Source of the DNA: Iodidimonas muriae | Lineage (GTDB): Bacteria; Pseudomonadota; Alphaproteobacteria; Sphingomonadales; Rhodothalassiaceae | Direction of reading: 5' to 3' | Assembly: GCF_014647255.1 (NCBI RefSeq) | Contig: NZ_BMOV01000002.1 | Location: 434,001-498,000, forward strand | Length of the DNA: 64,000 nucleotides | In this document: piece after piece, positions 18,740 through 28,769 of the stretch | How the letters are laid out: the number at the start of each line of letters is the position of its first letter | How positions within the stretch are numbered: the first letter of the stretch is position 1 | Translations under genes and position numbers: made by a program | Notes under the pieces: model-generated | Database searches by the model: none | What the model saw: the letters and a program-made list of their open reading frames with translations, nothing else | Told to the model about the DNA's origin: nothing

Positions 18740-19666
18740 TCACGGGGTGCGCCTGTCCCTTTTTTCCGGCGCCCGGATCAAGCTGCCAACACCACTTTCG
18801 GTGAACACTTCCAGCAAAGGCGCATGGGGGACACGGCCATTCATGATAACGGAGGCCGCCACACCGTTTTCTACAGCCGACAGACAGGTTTCAACTTTGG
18901 GAATCATGCCGCCATGGATCACGCCCGTGGCGATCATCTCGCGCGCGGCATCATGGGATACTTCGGCAAGATGGCGTTTGTCGCCATCCAATATGCCCTC
19001 CACATCGGTCAGCAGTAAAAACCGCTCGGCGTTCAGGGCTTCGGCCACGGCACCGGCCATGGTGTCGGCATTGATATTGAAGGTTTCGCCATTTTCACCC
19101 AAGCCGATGGGCGCGATCACGGGAATGAGCCCGGCAGCAATGAAGCGGGTGAGAACACTGCCATCAACCGTTTCCGGCTCGCCCACAAATCCAAGATCAA
19201 GCACGTCTTCGATATGGCTGTCGGGACGGCGTTTGGTGCGGCGCACGGCCCGCGCCTTCACAAAACCGCCATCCTTGCCGGACAGACCCACCGCCATGCC
19301 CCCGGCGCGGCTGATGGAGGCGACAAGGCCCTTGTTGATGGAGCCGGACAGCACCATTTCCACCACGCCCACCGTATCGGCATCGGTGACGCGCAAGCCG
19401 TCGATAAAATTGCTTTTGATTTTCAGCCGTTCCAGCATGGCTCCGATCTGTGGACCGCCCCCATGCACCACGACGATATTGATGCCCACCTGTTTGAGCA
19501 AAACCATGTCTTCTGCAAAGCTGCGCTGGATGGCTTCATCGCCCATGGCATGGCCGCCATATTTGACAACGAAGGTCTTGCCTGCATAGCGGCGCATATA
19601 GGGGAGCGCCTCCGAAAGAATGGCGGCTTTCTCGTGGAGCTTTTTCTGAAACTGGGTGTCGTCCAT
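18740..19666 (-). CDS. argB: Acetylglutamate kinase
   Basis: ArgB phosphorylates N-acetylglutamate in the second step of arginine synthesis. The 308-residue protein has the amino-acid kinase fold with the nucleotide-binding KYGGHAM near residue 35 and the substrate-binding [10 protein letters not shown] near 66-75. The GGMIPK segment near the C-terminus is also conserved. The start MDDTQFQKK at 19666 agrees with the family; a longer frame reaches 19726 but adds 20 atypical residues. It is the last gene of the rpmH-rnpA-yidD-yidC-engB run, after a 119-base gap. Confidence 0.95.
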   Translation of the reverse strand: MDDTQFQKKLHEKAAILSEALPYMRRYAGKTFVVKYGGHAMGDEAIQRSFAEDMVLLKQVGINIVVVHGGGPQIGAMLERLKIKSNFIDGLRVTDADTVGVVEMVLSGSINKGLVASISRAGGMAVGLSGKDGGFVKARAVRRTKRRPDSHIEDVLDLGFVGEPETVDGSVLTRFIAAGLIPVIAPIGLGENGETFNINADTMAGAVAEALNAERFLLLTDVEGILDGDKRHLAEVSHDAAREMIATGVIHGGMIPKVETCLSAVENGVAASVIMNGRVPHAPLLEVFTESGVGSLIRAPEKRDRRTP

Positions 19667-19785
19667 GCGGCGCTCTCGGATAGAAGAAATGAAGGATGTC
19701 CAGCCAAGTCTGCCAGCCAGATCCACTGGCCGATCGGGACGGCTGAGCCGACCCTAGAATATTTTTCTGCCAATCGAAACCGGGA

Positions 19786-20466
19786 TCAGGCCTTGGGAGT
19801 GGCAAAAGCGGCAAGTTCGGCGCGCAGGCCTTCGATGCCGATGCCTTTTTCCGATGAGGTGGCGTGAACGCGGGGATGACAGGCCACAAAGCGGCGGGCC
19901 TCTTGCGTTACCTCTTTATGGATGCGGGCTTGCGCCGGTGTTTTCAGCTTGTCCAATTTGGTCAGGACGATCTGATAGGACACGGCCGCATCATCAAGCA
20001 TTTTCATGATTTCGCGGTCATTGTCTTTCAGCCCGTGACGCGAATCCACCAGCACCATCACCCTTTGCAAGGGCTGCCGACCGCGCAGATAGTCGCGGAT
20101 GGTGCCTGTCCATGCCTGAACCTTGGACCGCGATACCTTGGCATAGCCATAGCCGGGCAGATCCACCAGAATGAAGGACGCGGCCTCATCGCCCAACTGG
20201 AAGAAATTGAGCTCTTGCGTCCGCCCCGGCGTGTTGGAGGTGCGGGCCAGGGTGTTGCGTCCTGTCAGGGCATTGATCAATGAGGATTTCCCCACATTGG
20301 ATCGCCCGGCAAAGGCCACTTCCGGCAGCCCCGGCGGGGGCAGATGGTCCATGGTCGGCACCCCGCGTAAAAAGGCACACGGACCGGCGAACAACAATCT
20401 GCCCTGCTCGATGGCATCGCTGCTTATATCCGGCAAGGGCGGATGTTCTGGGGATTCCGTACTCAT
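19786..20466 (-). CDS. engB: Ribosome biogenesis GTPase EngB (YihA/YsxC)
   Basis: EngB is an essential small GTPase that helps assemble the large ribosomal subunit. The 226-residue product has G1 (GRSNVGKSS), G3 (DLPGYG) and G4 (TKLDK) motifs, and the switch region [14 protein letters not shown] typical of the family. The first 30 residues are a Pro/Ser-rich extension. The ATG at 20466 overlaps the yidC TGA as ATGA; a longer frame starting within yidC is not credible. Synteny yidC-engB-argB is common in alphaproteobacteria. Confidence 0.95.
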   Translation of the reverse strand: MSTESPEHPPLPDISSDAIEQGRLLFAGPCAFLRGVPTMDHLPPPGLPEVAFAGRSNVGKSSLINALTGRNTLARTSNTPGRTQELNFFQLGDEAASFILVDLPGYGYAKVSRSKVQAWTGTIRDYLRGRQPLQRVMVLVDSRHGLKDNDREIMKMLDDAAVSYQIVLTKLDKLKTPAQARIHKEVTQEARRFVACHPRVHATSSEKGIGIEGLRAELAAFATPKA

Positions 20467-22196
20467 GTGCTTGTTGGGGCCACACCGTGGCGGCGCATGA
20501 TCATCCATTGCTGGGCCGCCGACAACACGGTGTTCCATGTCCAGTAGATCACCAGACCTGCAGGGAACGAGGCCATGATGAACACAAACACAAACGGCAT
20601 GGCCATCATCACCTTTTGCTGCATGGGATCACCCGCCGAAGGGTTGAGCCGCATCTGGAAGAACATGGCCACGCCCATCAGCAAGGGCCATATGCCCACC
20701 GCCAAAAAGCTGGGCGGGTCCCAAGGGATCAGGCCGAACAGATTGCTCAGCAGCATGGGATCGGCCACCGACAGATCCTGTACCCAGAAAAAGCCGGGCT
20801 GATGGCGCATTTCAATGGTGATGAACAGCACTTTATAAAGCGCAAAGAACACCGGAATCTGCGCGACCATAGGAAGACAGCCGGACAGCGGATTGATCTT
20901 TTCTTTTTTATACAGCTCCATCATTTCCTGTTGCAGCCGTGGCTTATCGTCCTTGTAGCGCGTTTGCAGCGCCTTCATCTTGGGCTGCACCGCTTTCATT
21001 TTGCTCATGGACACATAAGACTTGCTGGCCAGCGGGAAGAACAGGGCCTTGACGATCACGGTCAGCACCAGAATCGAGATGCCGAAATTGCCGAACAGAC
21101 CGTACAGGAAGTCCAGCAGATAAAAGATCGGTTTGGTCAGGAAGATGAACCAGCCCCAATCAATGGCGCGATCAAACAGCTGGATCTCATAGGCGTCTTC
21201 ATAGCGCTCAATCACGTCCACTTCTTTGGCGCCGGCGAACAAGCGCACCGTGACGCTTTTGGTGCCCATGGCCGGGATCACCACTTCTTCTTCCAGATAA
21301 TCCGCCTGATAGCGCACCGTGCCGCCGGTTCCTTGTACGAAGCGGCCTTTGAAGGGCACGGTTTGTTCAGGAATGATGGCGGTCATCCAGTATTTATCGG
21401 TCAAGCCCAGCCAGCCGCCCACGCTGTCATAAAGCGAGGGGCCGTCTTCCTTGAGATCTTTATATTCGATCTCGCGCAGGCTGCCGTCCAACACGCCCAA
21501 GGGGCCTTCATGGATCACAAAATACTTTGAAATATTGGGCTCGCCGCGGCGGCTGATCAGGCCATAAGGGGCCATGATGGCCGGGCTGTCCGTGGGATTG
21601 CGCACCGATTGGATGATGGTGAACATGAAATTCTTGTCCACCGCAATCTGCCGTTCAAACACCAGCCCTTGCGCGTTGGTCCACCGCAAAGTCACCGGAT
21701 GGTCGGGGGACAGCATGGCGTCGTCCGTTTCCCACTGTGTTGTGGGGCCGGGAACATCAAGACCCAGTTCCGGCCGGGCCGTCCAGCCGAAAGAGGCATA
21801 ATAGGCATTGGTGCTTTTCGATGGATTGAGCAGCACGATCGGCTCGCCATCCTTGCCCACTTCGGTGGTGTAATCTTTCAGCGTCAGATCATCGATAAAG
21901 CCGCCGGTGAGTGCGATAGACCCTTTGAGCCGCGGCGTTTCCAGATAAATCCTGCGGCCTGCCTGCAACGCCTGATCGCGGTCAAGACCCGTTCTTGCAG
22001 AGGACGGGGCTGCCAAGGCCGCATCGCCCATGCTTTGGGGCGCGGCGGCATGATCTTCAGGAGAGACTGATGTGGTTGGCTGCGCGGCATCAATCTGGGC
22101 GCTTTCCCTTTGCGGCTTGGCATAGAAAAAATCGAAGGCCAAAAGCACCAAAAGGGTCAGCCCCATGGCGGCAAGCAGGTTTTTCTGTTCGTTCAT
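20463..22196 (-). CDS. yidC: Membrane protein insertase YidC
   Basis: YidC inserts and folds inner-membrane proteins, alone or with SecYEG. The 577-residue protein has the gram-negative architecture: an N-terminal membrane segment (about residues 7-24), a large periplasmic beta domain (about 60-350), then the conserved five-segment insertase core ([20 protein letters not shown], then [20 protein letters not shown]). The start [12 protein letters not shown] at 22196 is the family start and overlaps the yidD stop as ATGA. A start nine codons earlier is possible but less likely. Confidence 0.97.
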   Translation of the reverse strand: MNEQKNLLAAMGLTLLVLLAFDFFYAKPQRESAQIDAAQPTTSVSPEDHAAAPQSMGDAALAAPSSARTGLDRDQALQAGRRIYLETPRLKGSIALTGGFIDDLTLKDYTTEVGKDGEPIVLLNPSKSTNAYYASFGWTARPELGLDVPGPTTQWETDDAMLSPDHPVTLRWTNAQGLVFERQIAVDKNFMFTIIQSVRNPTDSPAIMAPYGLISRRGEPNISKYFVIHEGPLGVLDGSLREIEYKDLKEDGPSLYDSVGGWLGLTDKYWMTAIIPEQTVPFKGRFVQGTGGTVRYQADYLEEEVVIPAMGTKSVTVRLFAGAKEVDVIERYEDAYEIQLFDRAIDWGWFIFLTKPIFYLLDFLYGLFGNFGISILVLTVIVKALFFPLASKSYVSMSKMKAVQPKMKALQTRYKDDKPRLQQEMMELYKKEKINPLSGCLPMVAQIPVFFALYKVLFITIEMRHQPGFFWVQDLSVADPMLLSNLFGLIPWDPPSFLAVGIWPLLMGVAMFFQMRLNPSAGDPMQQKVMMAMPFVFVFIMASFPAGLVIYWTWNTVLSAAQQWMIMRRHGVAPTST

Positions 22197-22486
22197 ATAC
22201 TCTTCACCGGCGTTTTGGACCATTTATCCGTCCGGTCAGGCCGGGATGGTTTATCAAAATGGTCATGGTCGGGCACAGGGTCATATCCAAAACCACCAAA
22301 GGGGTGGCAGCGGCCAATGCGCCTTATAGCCATCCAGCCCCCTCGCCGTCCACCATGACGACGCACGGCTTCGATGGCATAAGCGGAGCAGGTGGGCTGA
22401 TAGCGGCATGACGGACCCAAAAGGGGCGACAGCACGAGCTGATAGGCTCGTACAAAGAAAATGAGACAATGACCCAAAAGGCTCAT
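22193..22486 (-). CDS. yidD: Membrane protein insertion efficiency factor YidD
   Basis: YidD is a small membrane-associated protein that improves YidC-dependent insertion. The 97-residue product has an amphipathic N-terminal helix ([15 protein letters not shown]) and the conserved cysteine motif [14 protein letters not shown], then [14 protein letters not shown] with Arg in place of Gly-Ser variants (GRCHPFGG). It overlaps rnpA upstream and yidC downstream by 4 bases each. Confidence 0.95.
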   Translation of the reverse strand: MSLLGHCLIFFVRAYQLVLSPLLGPSCRYQPTCSAYAIEAVRRHGGRRGGWMAIRRIGRCHPFGGFGYDPVPDHDHFDKPSRPDRTDKWSKTPVKSI

Positions 22487-23025
22487 GGGGCTCTCCTGCG
22501 GGACACGCGATCCAAGGCCCGCCGTAGATCGGCCTCAAGGGCTTTATAAGGCCGCTTGACCGTTTGCGATCGGGCAATCAGCACATAATCCATCCCGGCC
22601 TCCGCTTCCACCGGGAATATGTGTGCGACCAGCGCCCGTAACCGGCGTTTGGCACGGTTGCGGGCAACGGCATTGCCGACCTTTTTGCTGGCGGTGATGC
22701 CAAATCCCGTCGCGGGAGCAGCAGGCGATGGCATGTTGCCTGAGGGTTTGCCTATGGTATTGGGTGGGTTTTTCGGGCTGTGACGATGGGCGGCTTGCAA
22801 AACCAGACCGGGTTGAGCCGCCTTTATACCGCTTCGTGCGACCCGCAGATAATCACGGCGCTGCTTCAGGCCGATGATCTGTTTTTTTGGGAGCAAGGCC
22901 GGATTTTGAGGGGGCGATGGCGCCGTTTTGGCCGAATCGCTGCCAGTTTTTGGCGACATCTGTGGCTCCAACGACAAAACCGACCGCATGGAAGAGCGAT
23001 CGGTATGGTCATTTTTATCGGTCAT
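22483..23025 (-). CDS. rnpA: Ribonuclease P protein component, with extension and insertion
   Basis: RnpA is the protein cofactor of RNase P, which trims tRNA 5' ends. The RNA-binding RNR motif is clear ([17 protein letters not shown], about residues 114-130) and the domain begins at LLPKKQ near residue 45. The protein is 180 residues against the usual 110-130 because of a 45-residue Ser/Pro-rich N-terminal extension and an about 25-residue Pro/Ser/Asn-rich insertion (near 80-106) before GFGITASKK. The ATG at 23025 has a weak GGAAG site; a TTG at the domain start could also serve. It overlaps yidD by 4 bases. Confidence 0.92.
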   Translation of the reverse strand: MTDKNDHTDRSSMRSVLSLEPQMSPKTGSDSAKTAPSPPQNPALLPKKQIIGLKQRRDYLRVARSGIKAAQPGLVLQAAHRHSPKNPPNTIGKPSGNMPSPAAPATGFGITASKKVGNAVARNRAKRRLRALVAHIFPVEAEAGMDYVLIARSQTVKRPYKALEADLRRALDRVSRRRAP

Positions 23026-23130
23026 GAGCCAGCCACTTCCATAAGATCAGGCCAAGCATTTGGCTGCAAAGCCGGCAGCCCGTATCGTGCACTGATCGGC
23101 GCCGGATCGACGCTGAATGCGGCAACCGAA

Positions 23131-23265
23131 TTAGGCAGAAAGGCGCTTACGACCTTTGGAGCGACGGGCGCGCAGCACATTGCGGCCACCGACAGTGGCC
23201 ATACGAGCGCGAAAACCGTGGCGGCGCTTGCGCACAATCTTGCTTGGCTGATAAGTCCGTTTCAC
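23131..23265 (-). CDS. rpmH: 50S ribosomal protein L34
   Basis: The 44-residue basic product, starting [20 protein letters not shown], is a textbook L34. The start codon is GTG at 23265 with a GGAGAAAG site just upstream; upstream in-frame ATGs would add non-family residues. It heads the rnpA-yidD-yidC-engB-argB run, with 105 bases to rnpA. Confidence 0.97.
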   Translation of the reverse strand: MKRTYQPSKIVRKRRHGFRARMATVGGRNVLRARRSKGRKRLSA

Positions 23266-23655
23266 GTTCTTTCTCCGTATATTGCGCAGCGATGGTAACG
23301 AGCGTCGCTCACAGCCATCACTGTCGCACAGCCCTTGTGCCATGCGACGAAAATCCAAGGCGCGCTTGATAACCGGGCTTGGCGCTTTGAGTCAACTGAA
23401 TTTCCTGCCCAATGACCCGTTTTGCCGTATTCACCGGCAATTCACGGAATGTATCCGCGAAATCACAGCCTTGTGTAAATGCTGGCAAGATCTTGCCATG
23501 ACCCCATCTTCTAGGTCAACAAGGCAGCGAAATATCTGCAATGGCTGTAAATTGGACAGGATTTGCAGATAGATTTTGCGCGGTTAACGGACGGTCAACC
23601 GCCTTGTGTAGACTTTTATAGACTTTAATCAATCGTGCGACGTGAAGGAACGAGA
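23266..23655. other. Intergenic region between divergent rpmH and the TVP38 gene
   Basis: About 390 bases with no gene. It must contain the rpmH promoter and leader (minus) and the TVP38-operon promoter (plus). A short direct repeat TAGACTTT occurs twice with a 10-base period (23609-23616 and 23619-23626), about 30 bases before the TVP38 start, and could be a promoter element or binding site. Confidence 0.5.
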
Positions 23656-24429
23656 ATGCCGAACTCACTCAATTCGACACAGGACAACAAGAAAGCCAAG
23701 GGCTTTTCGGTCCGTCGGATTTTGCCGATTGTCATTTTGGCCGCCGTGATTGCTGCCGTTTATGCCTCGGGCGTTGGGGATTATGTGTCCTTTGCAGCAC
23801 TCAGCGAAAATCTTGACATGCTGCAGTCTTTCGTCGCCGAGAATACAGTGGTCGCCTTGCTGGTGTTGGTGCTGTTTTATGCTGTTGGTACGGCGGTGTC
23901 GCTTCCGGCAATGGGCATTGTAAGCATTGCATCAGGAGTGATCTTCGGCCTATGGCTGGGTTTTTTCGGTGTGCTGATGGGCGCAACCCTTGGGGCAACG
24001 GCGATCTTCCTTATTGTGCGTACATCGCTGGGCGATGCCTTGCGGACAAAGGTGGGGCCTTGGCTCGGCAAGTTTGAAAGCGGCTTCCAAAAAGATGCCT
24101 TCAATTATCTTCTGGCCCTGCGTTTGGTGCCGGTATTCCCTTTCTGGGTACTGAATATTGCTCCGGCTTTGCTGGGTGTTCGTCTGAAATCCTATGTGGC
24201 GGCAACGGCCTTGGGTATCATTCCGGGGACATTTGTTTTCGTGTGGGTTGGAAAGGGTGCTGCGGAAACCATTCGCCTTGGCAATAAGGTGGATGCGACA
24301 GAATTGTTGTTCCAGCCCCATGTGATCGGCCCGCTTGTGGGGCTTGCCCTGCTGTCCTTGATCCCTGTGATCTTGCGCAAGGTCCGGGGTGGACGGTCGG
24401 TCGGAACGCCAATCAACGGCGAATCTTGA
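23656..24429 (+). CDS. TVP38/TMEM64 (VTT domain) family membrane protein
   Basis: The 257-residue product has about six hydrophobic segments. The VTT/SNARE-associated domain motif is visible as AIFLIVRTSLGDALRTKVGP and then LRLVPVFPFWVLNIAPAL with GVRLKSY following. The family (also called DedA-like) is linked to membrane lipid or ion homeostasis; function here is unknown. The ATG at 23656 has a GAAGGA site; the earlier ATG at 23635 lies upstream of it. The next gene is a mercuric-reductase-like flavoprotein, a pairing that is frequent in bacteria, so a joint role is likely. Confidence 0.88.
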   Translation: MPNSLNSTQDNKKAKGFSVRRILPIVILAAVIAAVYASGVGDYVSFAALSENLDMLQSFVAENTVVALLVLVLFYAVGTAVSLPAMGIVSIASGVIFGLWLGFFGVLMGATLGATAIFLIVRTSLGDALRTKVGPWLGKFESGFQKDAFNYLLALRLVPVFPFWVLNIAPALLGVRLKSYVAATALGIIPGTFVFVWVGKGAAETIRLGNKVDATELLFQPHVIGPLVGLALLSLIPVILRKVRGGRSVGTPINGES

Positions 24430-24499
24430 TCCCTTAAACGCAACTCCTCCATTTTCTCTTGCTTTGAATTCCGTTAGCAATATCGGAAAAGGAACTGTC

Positions 24500-25927
24500 A
24501 TGACCAAAAATATCGATACCGACATTCTTGTGATCGGCGCCGGATCGGGCGGATTGTCCGTTGCTGCGGGGGCTGCGCAGATGGGAGCCCGCGTGGTTCT
24601 TGTTGAAAAAGGCAAGATGGGCGGGGATTGCTTGAATTATGGCTGTGTCCCTTCAAAGGCTCTGCTGGCGGCCGGGAAAGCAGCCCATCATGCCGCCCAT
24701 GCATCGGCCATGGGTACAACGGTTTCCGGCATATCGGTAGATTTCAAACAGGTCCATGATCATGTGCATCAGGTGATCGCCGGTATCGCGCCCCATGATT
24801 CGGTGGAACGGTTTGAAGGTCTGGGTGTGACCGTGATCAAGGGTCATGCACGTTTTAAAGGCCCCCGCGAGGTGGAGGCGGATGGCCATGTCATTCGCGC
24901 CAAACGCATTGTGGTGGCCACTGGCTCTTCGGCGCGGATTGTCCCCATCCCCGGTCTGGACGGCGTGCCATATCTCACCAATGAAACGGTGTTTGATCTG
25001 ACCGAACGGCCAGAGCATTTGGTGATCATCGGCGCGGGCCCCATCGGCCTTGAAATGGCGCAGGCCTTCCGGCGTCTGGGGTCAAAGGTAACCGTGCTGG
25101 AGCGGTTCACCCCGCTCCCCAAGGATGACCCCGAACTTGCGGCCATCGTGCTTGATAGCTTGAGGGATGAAGGCGTCGATCTCCGCTCGGATATCGAGGT
25201 GAAATCCGTTGCCTATGCGGCTGAAACCGGCCTTGTGGTGCAGGTGGAAAAGGATGGCGTCGCCAGCGAAATCAAGGGCACACATTTGTTGCTGGCCGCA
25301 GGGCGCGCGCCCAATGTGGCCGGTCTGGACCTGGAAAAAGCCGGGATTGCCTATAGCGAAAGGGGCATTTCCACCGATGCGCGGTTGCGCACGTCTAATA
25401 AGCGCGTTTTTGCCATTGGCGATGTGCGCGGCGGCCTGCAATTCACCCATGTGGCGGGATATGAAGCGGGGATTGTGATCCGCAATATCTTGTTCCGCTT
25501 ACCGGCCAAGGCCGATTATTCGGCGGTGCCGTGGGTCACCTATACTGATCCGGAATTGGCCCATGTGGGGCTGGATGAAGCACAGGCGCGGGAAAAATTT
25601 GGCGATAAGATCAAGGTGCTCAGCATCGATTACAAAGAGAGTGACCGGGCCCGTGCGGAAGGGGCGACCAAGGGCCGGGTGAAGCTGATTGTGAAATCGG
25701 GACGGCCCATCGGGGCGACGATTGTGGGCGCGCAGGCCGGAGAATTGATCCAGCTTTGGGCGTTGGCTATCTCGCAAAAGATGAAGGTTTCTGCCCTTGC
25801 AGGGTATATCGCGCCTTATCCTTCCCTTGGTGAATTGAATAAAAGGGTGGCAGGCTCTTATTTTACAGATACATTGTTCAGCGAACGTACAAAAAAGATT
25901 GTCAGATTCATCCTCATGCTGGGGTAA
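24500..25927 (+). CDS. Mercuric reductase-like FAD/NAD-dependent disulfide oxidoreductase
   Basis: The 475-residue product is a class I pyridine nucleotide-disulfide oxidoreductase. It has the FAD-binding GAGSGGLSVAAGAA near residue 14, the redox-active pair in GGDCLNYGCVPSKA (Cys44 and Cys49), the NAD(P)-binding GAGPIGLEMAQ, the second FAD motif (FAIGDV) and the C-terminal dimerisation domain. It lacks the N-terminal heavy-metal-binding domain and the C-terminal vicinal cysteines of true MerA, so mercury reduction is unlikely. The ATG at 24500 is chosen over an upstream frame. It is 70 bases after the TVP38 gene and 12 before the histidine kinase. Confidence 0.9.
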   Translation: MTKNIDTDILVIGAGSGGLSVAAGAAQMGARVVLVEKGKMGGDCLNYGCVPSKALLAAGKAAHHAAHASAMGTTVSGISVDFKQVHDHVHQVIAGIAPHDSVERFEGLGVTVIKGHARFKGPREVEADGHVIRAKRIVVATGSSARIVPIPGLDGVPYLTNETVFDLTERPEHLVIIGAGPIGLEMAQAFRRLGSKVTVLERFTPLPKDDPELAAIVLDSLRDEGVDLRSDIEVKSVAYAAETGLVVQVEKDGVASEIKGTHLLLAAGRAPNVAGLDLEKAGIAYSERGISTDARLRTSNKRVFAIGDVRGGLQFTHVAGYEAGIVIRNILFRLPAKADYSAVPWVTYTDPELAHVGLDEAQAREKFGDKIKVLSIDYKESDRARAEGATKGRVKLIVKSGRPIGATIVGAQAGELIQLWALAISQKMKVSALAGYIAPYPSLGELNKRVAGSYFTDTLFSERTKKIVRFILMLG

Positions 25928-25939
25928 TCGGCGGGTGGT

Positions 25940-27367
25940 ATGGAAACAGGGGTGGAAACATTGCGAAGCAGCTTGTCGTCGCGCTTGCTGCTTTTGACCA
26001 TTTGCTTTGTGATGGTGGTCGAGGTGTTCGTTTATGTGCCCTCGATTGCACAATTCCGCCGCAGTTTTCTAGAGCAGCGCATCACAGCGGCGCAGATTGC
26101 CGCTCTGTCCCTTGTTGAAGCCCCCGACCACGCCATCAGTAAAGATCTGGAATTTGCCCTGTTGCGCACGGCCGGGGTGAAGGCGGTGTCCTTGCAGCTT
26201 GGTGATCGCCGTCAATTGATGATGGAAGGCGATGCGCCAGCCCGCATCGATGCCCGCTATGATCTGCGGAAACCCTCGATCCCCAATATGATCGGCGATG
26301 CTTTTGTCACTTTGGCGCGCGGTGGCAAAGGCATGATCATGGTGAGTGGCGAGCCACTTCATCGGTTGGGTGAGGAAGAAATTTCCATCATTTTAGATGA
26401 AAGCGCTTTGTTTGATGCGATGGCACTATATTCGCGCAATGTGATGGTGTTGTCGGTGATCATTTCTGTCTTTACTGCAGGATTGGTGTTTTTAGCGCTG
26501 CATTTTCTGATGGTTCGGCCCATGCGGCGGATCACCCGGTCCATGGTTGCCTTTCGCCAGCGCCCCGATGATCCGGAACGCGCCATTGTGCCCAGCGACC
26601 GCCATGATGAACTGGGGGTGGCCGAGCGGGAATTGGCGCGGATGCAAGAAGAGCTGCGGCTGGCCCTTAACCAGCGCAAGCGGCTGGCCCATGTGGGGGC
26701 GGCAGTGAGCAAAGTGAACCATGATTTGCGCAATATTCTGGCCACGGCGCAATTATCGTCCGACCGTTTGATGATGATCGACGATCCCAAGGTGCGCGAT
26801 ATGTCGAGCCGGATGATTTCCGCCATCGACCGGGCCATCGTGCTGTGTGAACGCACCTTGAAATATGGCCGCGCCGATGAGCCGCCGCCAAAGAAACGGG
26901 CGTTTAATCTCCATGATCTTCTGGAGGATGTGCGGGCCTCGGTGGGGCTTGATCTTCAGGAAGAAAATGCCTCCGATGGCAGCCCCAAGGTCCATCTGGA
27001 TAATGCGGTACAAAAAGATTTCGCGCTCTTTGCGGACCCCGACCATATGTTCCGCGTTTTGATGAATCTTGTACGCAATGCGGCCAATATTCTGGAGCGC
27101 ACGGGCGGACGGGTGGCGGTCACGGCGGAAGAAAAAGGCGAATGTCATTTCGTGCGGGTCTCGGATACCGGTCCGGGTCTGTCCAAGAAGGCCCGCGAGA
27201 ACCTGTTCGTGCCGTTTAAAGGCTCAACGGGGGCTCGGGGTACCGGCTTGGGTCTTGCCATCGTGGCGGAGCTTGTGGAAGCCAATGGCGGACGGGTGGT
27301 GCTGGAGCATAGTGATGACAGCGGCACCACCTTTGTGATCGAACTACCCTGTGGAGCATCGACCTGA
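25940..27367 (+). CDS. Sensor histidine kinase, no adjacent response regulator
   Basis: The 475-residue kinase has a first membrane segment (about residues 14-36), a periplasmic sensor domain (about 37-165), a second segment (about 168-192) and a HAMP region. The phosphoacceptor region is VNHDLRNILATAQL with His261, then the N box (NLVRNAANIL), G1 (DTGPGLSKK) and G2 (GARGTGLGLAIV). The H box has His-Asp-Leu-Arg rather than the usual His-Glu-Leu/Phe-Arg. It is the last gene of the TVP38-flavoprotein run. No response regulator is nearby, so its partner is elsewhere. Confidence 0.92.
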   Translation: METGVETLRSSLSSRLLLLTICFVMVVEVFVYVPSIAQFRRSFLEQRITAAQIAALSLVEAPDHAISKDLEFALLRTAGVKAVSLQLGDRRQLMMEGDAPARIDARYDLRKPSIPNMIGDAFVTLARGGKGMIMVSGEPLHRLGEEEISIILDESALFDAMALYSRNVMVLSVIISVFTAGLVFLALHFLMVRPMRRITRSMVAFRQRPDDPERAIVPSDRHDELGVAERELARMQEELRLALNQRKRLAHVGAAVSKVNHDLRNILATAQLSSDRLMMIDDPKVRDMSSRMISAIDRAIVLCERTLKYGRADEPPPKKRAFNLHDLLEDVRASVGLDLQEENASDGSPKVHLDNAVQKDFALFADPDHMFRVLMNLVRNAANILERTGGRVAVTAEEKGECHFVRVSDTGPGLSKKARENLFVPFKGSTGARGTGLGLAIVAELVEANGGRVVLEHSDDSGTTFVIELPCGAST

Positions 27368-27372
27368 GATCC

Positions 27373-27419
27373 AGACATCAGCCCAGACATCAGGCCCAGA
27401 CATCAGCTCAGGCATCAGG
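27373..27419. repeat. Short tandem repeat, about 12-13 base unit
   Basis: Four degenerate copies of a CCAGACATCAGC-like unit lie between the convergent histidine kinase and antiporter genes. The units vary by one to two bases. It looks like a simple slippage repeat; no stem with a T-run is present, so it is not an obvious terminator. Confidence 0.75.
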
Positions 27420-27424
27420 CCTTG

Positions 27425-28642
27425 CTAGCTTTGCTCCTGATTTTCCGGATTGGCCTTTTCAGACGGGGAAAGCCCCAGCCAGCGCGCCGCCGGAGCCACG
27501 GTCCAGCCTTGCAGCACAAGCGAGGCAACAACGATCACGAAAACGATATTGAAAAATTCCACCGTCACCGGACCGGCCGTAATCACAGGGAAAATGGCCA
27601 GATAAATCGGTACGGCACCGCGCAGGCCCACCCATCCCAGAAACAGTTGTTCCGAAGTGCGAAAGCGCAATGGTCCAGTGCACAGGGCTACGGCCAATGG
27701 GCGGGCGACGAACATCAAAACGGCGGCAATGACCAGCGCTTCGATCCAGGTGGCGGTCAGTGCGCTGGGCTTTACCAATAACCCAAGCATCAAGAACAGC
27801 CCGATCTGGCTTAGCCATTGCAGACCTTCATTGAAATGCAGGATGCGGTTGATCGAGCCATTCATTCGGCCCGCCACCACCAGCCCGCACAGATAAATGG
27901 CCAAAAAGCCGCTGCCGCCCATAAGCGACGTTGCGGCATAGATAAAAAGTGCCGCCGCCAGCGCCAGCGGGGGCGCAATGCCATCGGGCAGGTGAAGGCG
28001 GCTCAACAGAGCGGCAAGGCCCCAGCCCCCGGCAAGACCAGCGACCAAGCCGATGCCAAGCTGCATCACCAGAAGCGGTGCAAAATCGATCAATTCTGCC
28101 GGCGAAAGGCTGGCTCCCGAATTGACCAGAATGGTCAGCGCCAAGGTGAGGAAGATAGCCATCGGGTCATTGAGGCCGGATTCCAGAACCAGAGTGTTTT
28201 TCAGCCGCTGGGGAAGCTTGGCGCGGGAATGCTGGATCAGCAAAAAGGTTGCCGCCGCATCGGTGGAGGCCACCACAGCACCGAGCAAAAGGCCCTGTTC
28301 CAAGGGAACGCCCAAAATCCAATGGGCCGGAATACCCGTAATTAAAGCTGTCAGCACCACGCCTATGGTGGCCAGCAAAATGGCGGGTAGCTTTGCGCCG
28401 CGTAACGCCCGAAAATCCGTTTCCAGCCCACCGGCAAAGAGAATAATGGCCAGCGCCAAGCCGCCAAGAGAATGGACCACCTGAAAATCATCGAAGTTGA
28501 TTCGTCCCGGCCCATCTTCTCCCGCCAACATGCCGACACCAAGAACCAACAGCAGAATCGGCGCCCCAAGCCGATGAGATAAAGGGATAAGCAAGAATGC
28601 TAAAAAGACCAGAAGGGCGGAAAGTAGAACGAGTTGGTCCAT
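27425..28642 (-). CDS. Na+(K+)/H+ antiporter, CPA1 (NhaP-like) family
   Basis: The 405-residue product has about 12 hydrophobic segments. Family features include the LGAVVASTDAAATFLL segment, where an Asp lies in the unwound helix (STDAAAT), and ESGLNDPMAIFL with the ND pair of electroneutral exchangers. The ending is short: there is no RCK/TrkA regulatory domain after the membrane part, unlike potassium-selective NhaP2. It likely exchanges Na+ or K+ for protons. It is transcribed alone, convergent with the kinase and divergent from the M24 gene. Confidence 0.9.
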   Translation of the reverse strand: MDQLVLLSALLVFLAFLLIPLSHRLGAPILLLVLGVGMLAGEDGPGRINFDDFQVVHSLGGLALAIILFAGGLETDFRALRGAKLPAILLATIGVVLTALITGIPAHWILGVPLEQGLLLGAVVASTDAAATFLLIQHSRAKLPQRLKNTLVLESGLNDPMAIFLTLALTILVNSGASLSPAELIDFAPLLVMQLGIGLVAGLAGGWGLAALLSRLHLPDGIAPPLALAAALFIYAATSLMGGSGFLAIYLCGLVVAGRMNGSINRILHFNEGLQWLSQIGLFLMLGLLVKPSALTATWIEALVIAAVLMFVARPLAVALCTGPLRFRTSEQLFLGWVGLRGAVPIYLAIFPVITAGPVTVEFFNIVFVIVVASLVLQGWTVAPAARWLGLSPSEKANPENQEQS

Positions 28643-28769
28643 AAAAAATGCGATCCGTTAAAGCTAGGGATTTTGTTTTGTCAAAAAGGCACTGTAGCAT
28701 GGGATGAGCGTGATCCGGTTACCATAGGTGGCATATTTGGACGCGGCTGCAAGATGGGAGCATTGAACG

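Noticed and set aside
22993-23237. A short minus-strand frame between rpmH and rnpA
   Set aside because: It overlaps rpmH and the rnpA start in another frame and has no ribosome binding site.
24500-25927. True mercuric reductase (merA)
   Set aside because: The N-terminal metal-binding domain and C-terminal vicinal cysteines are missing, and there are no other mer genes.
27373-27419. CRISPR-like repeat
   Set aside because: Units are only 12-13 bases, adjacent without spacers, and there are no cas genes.
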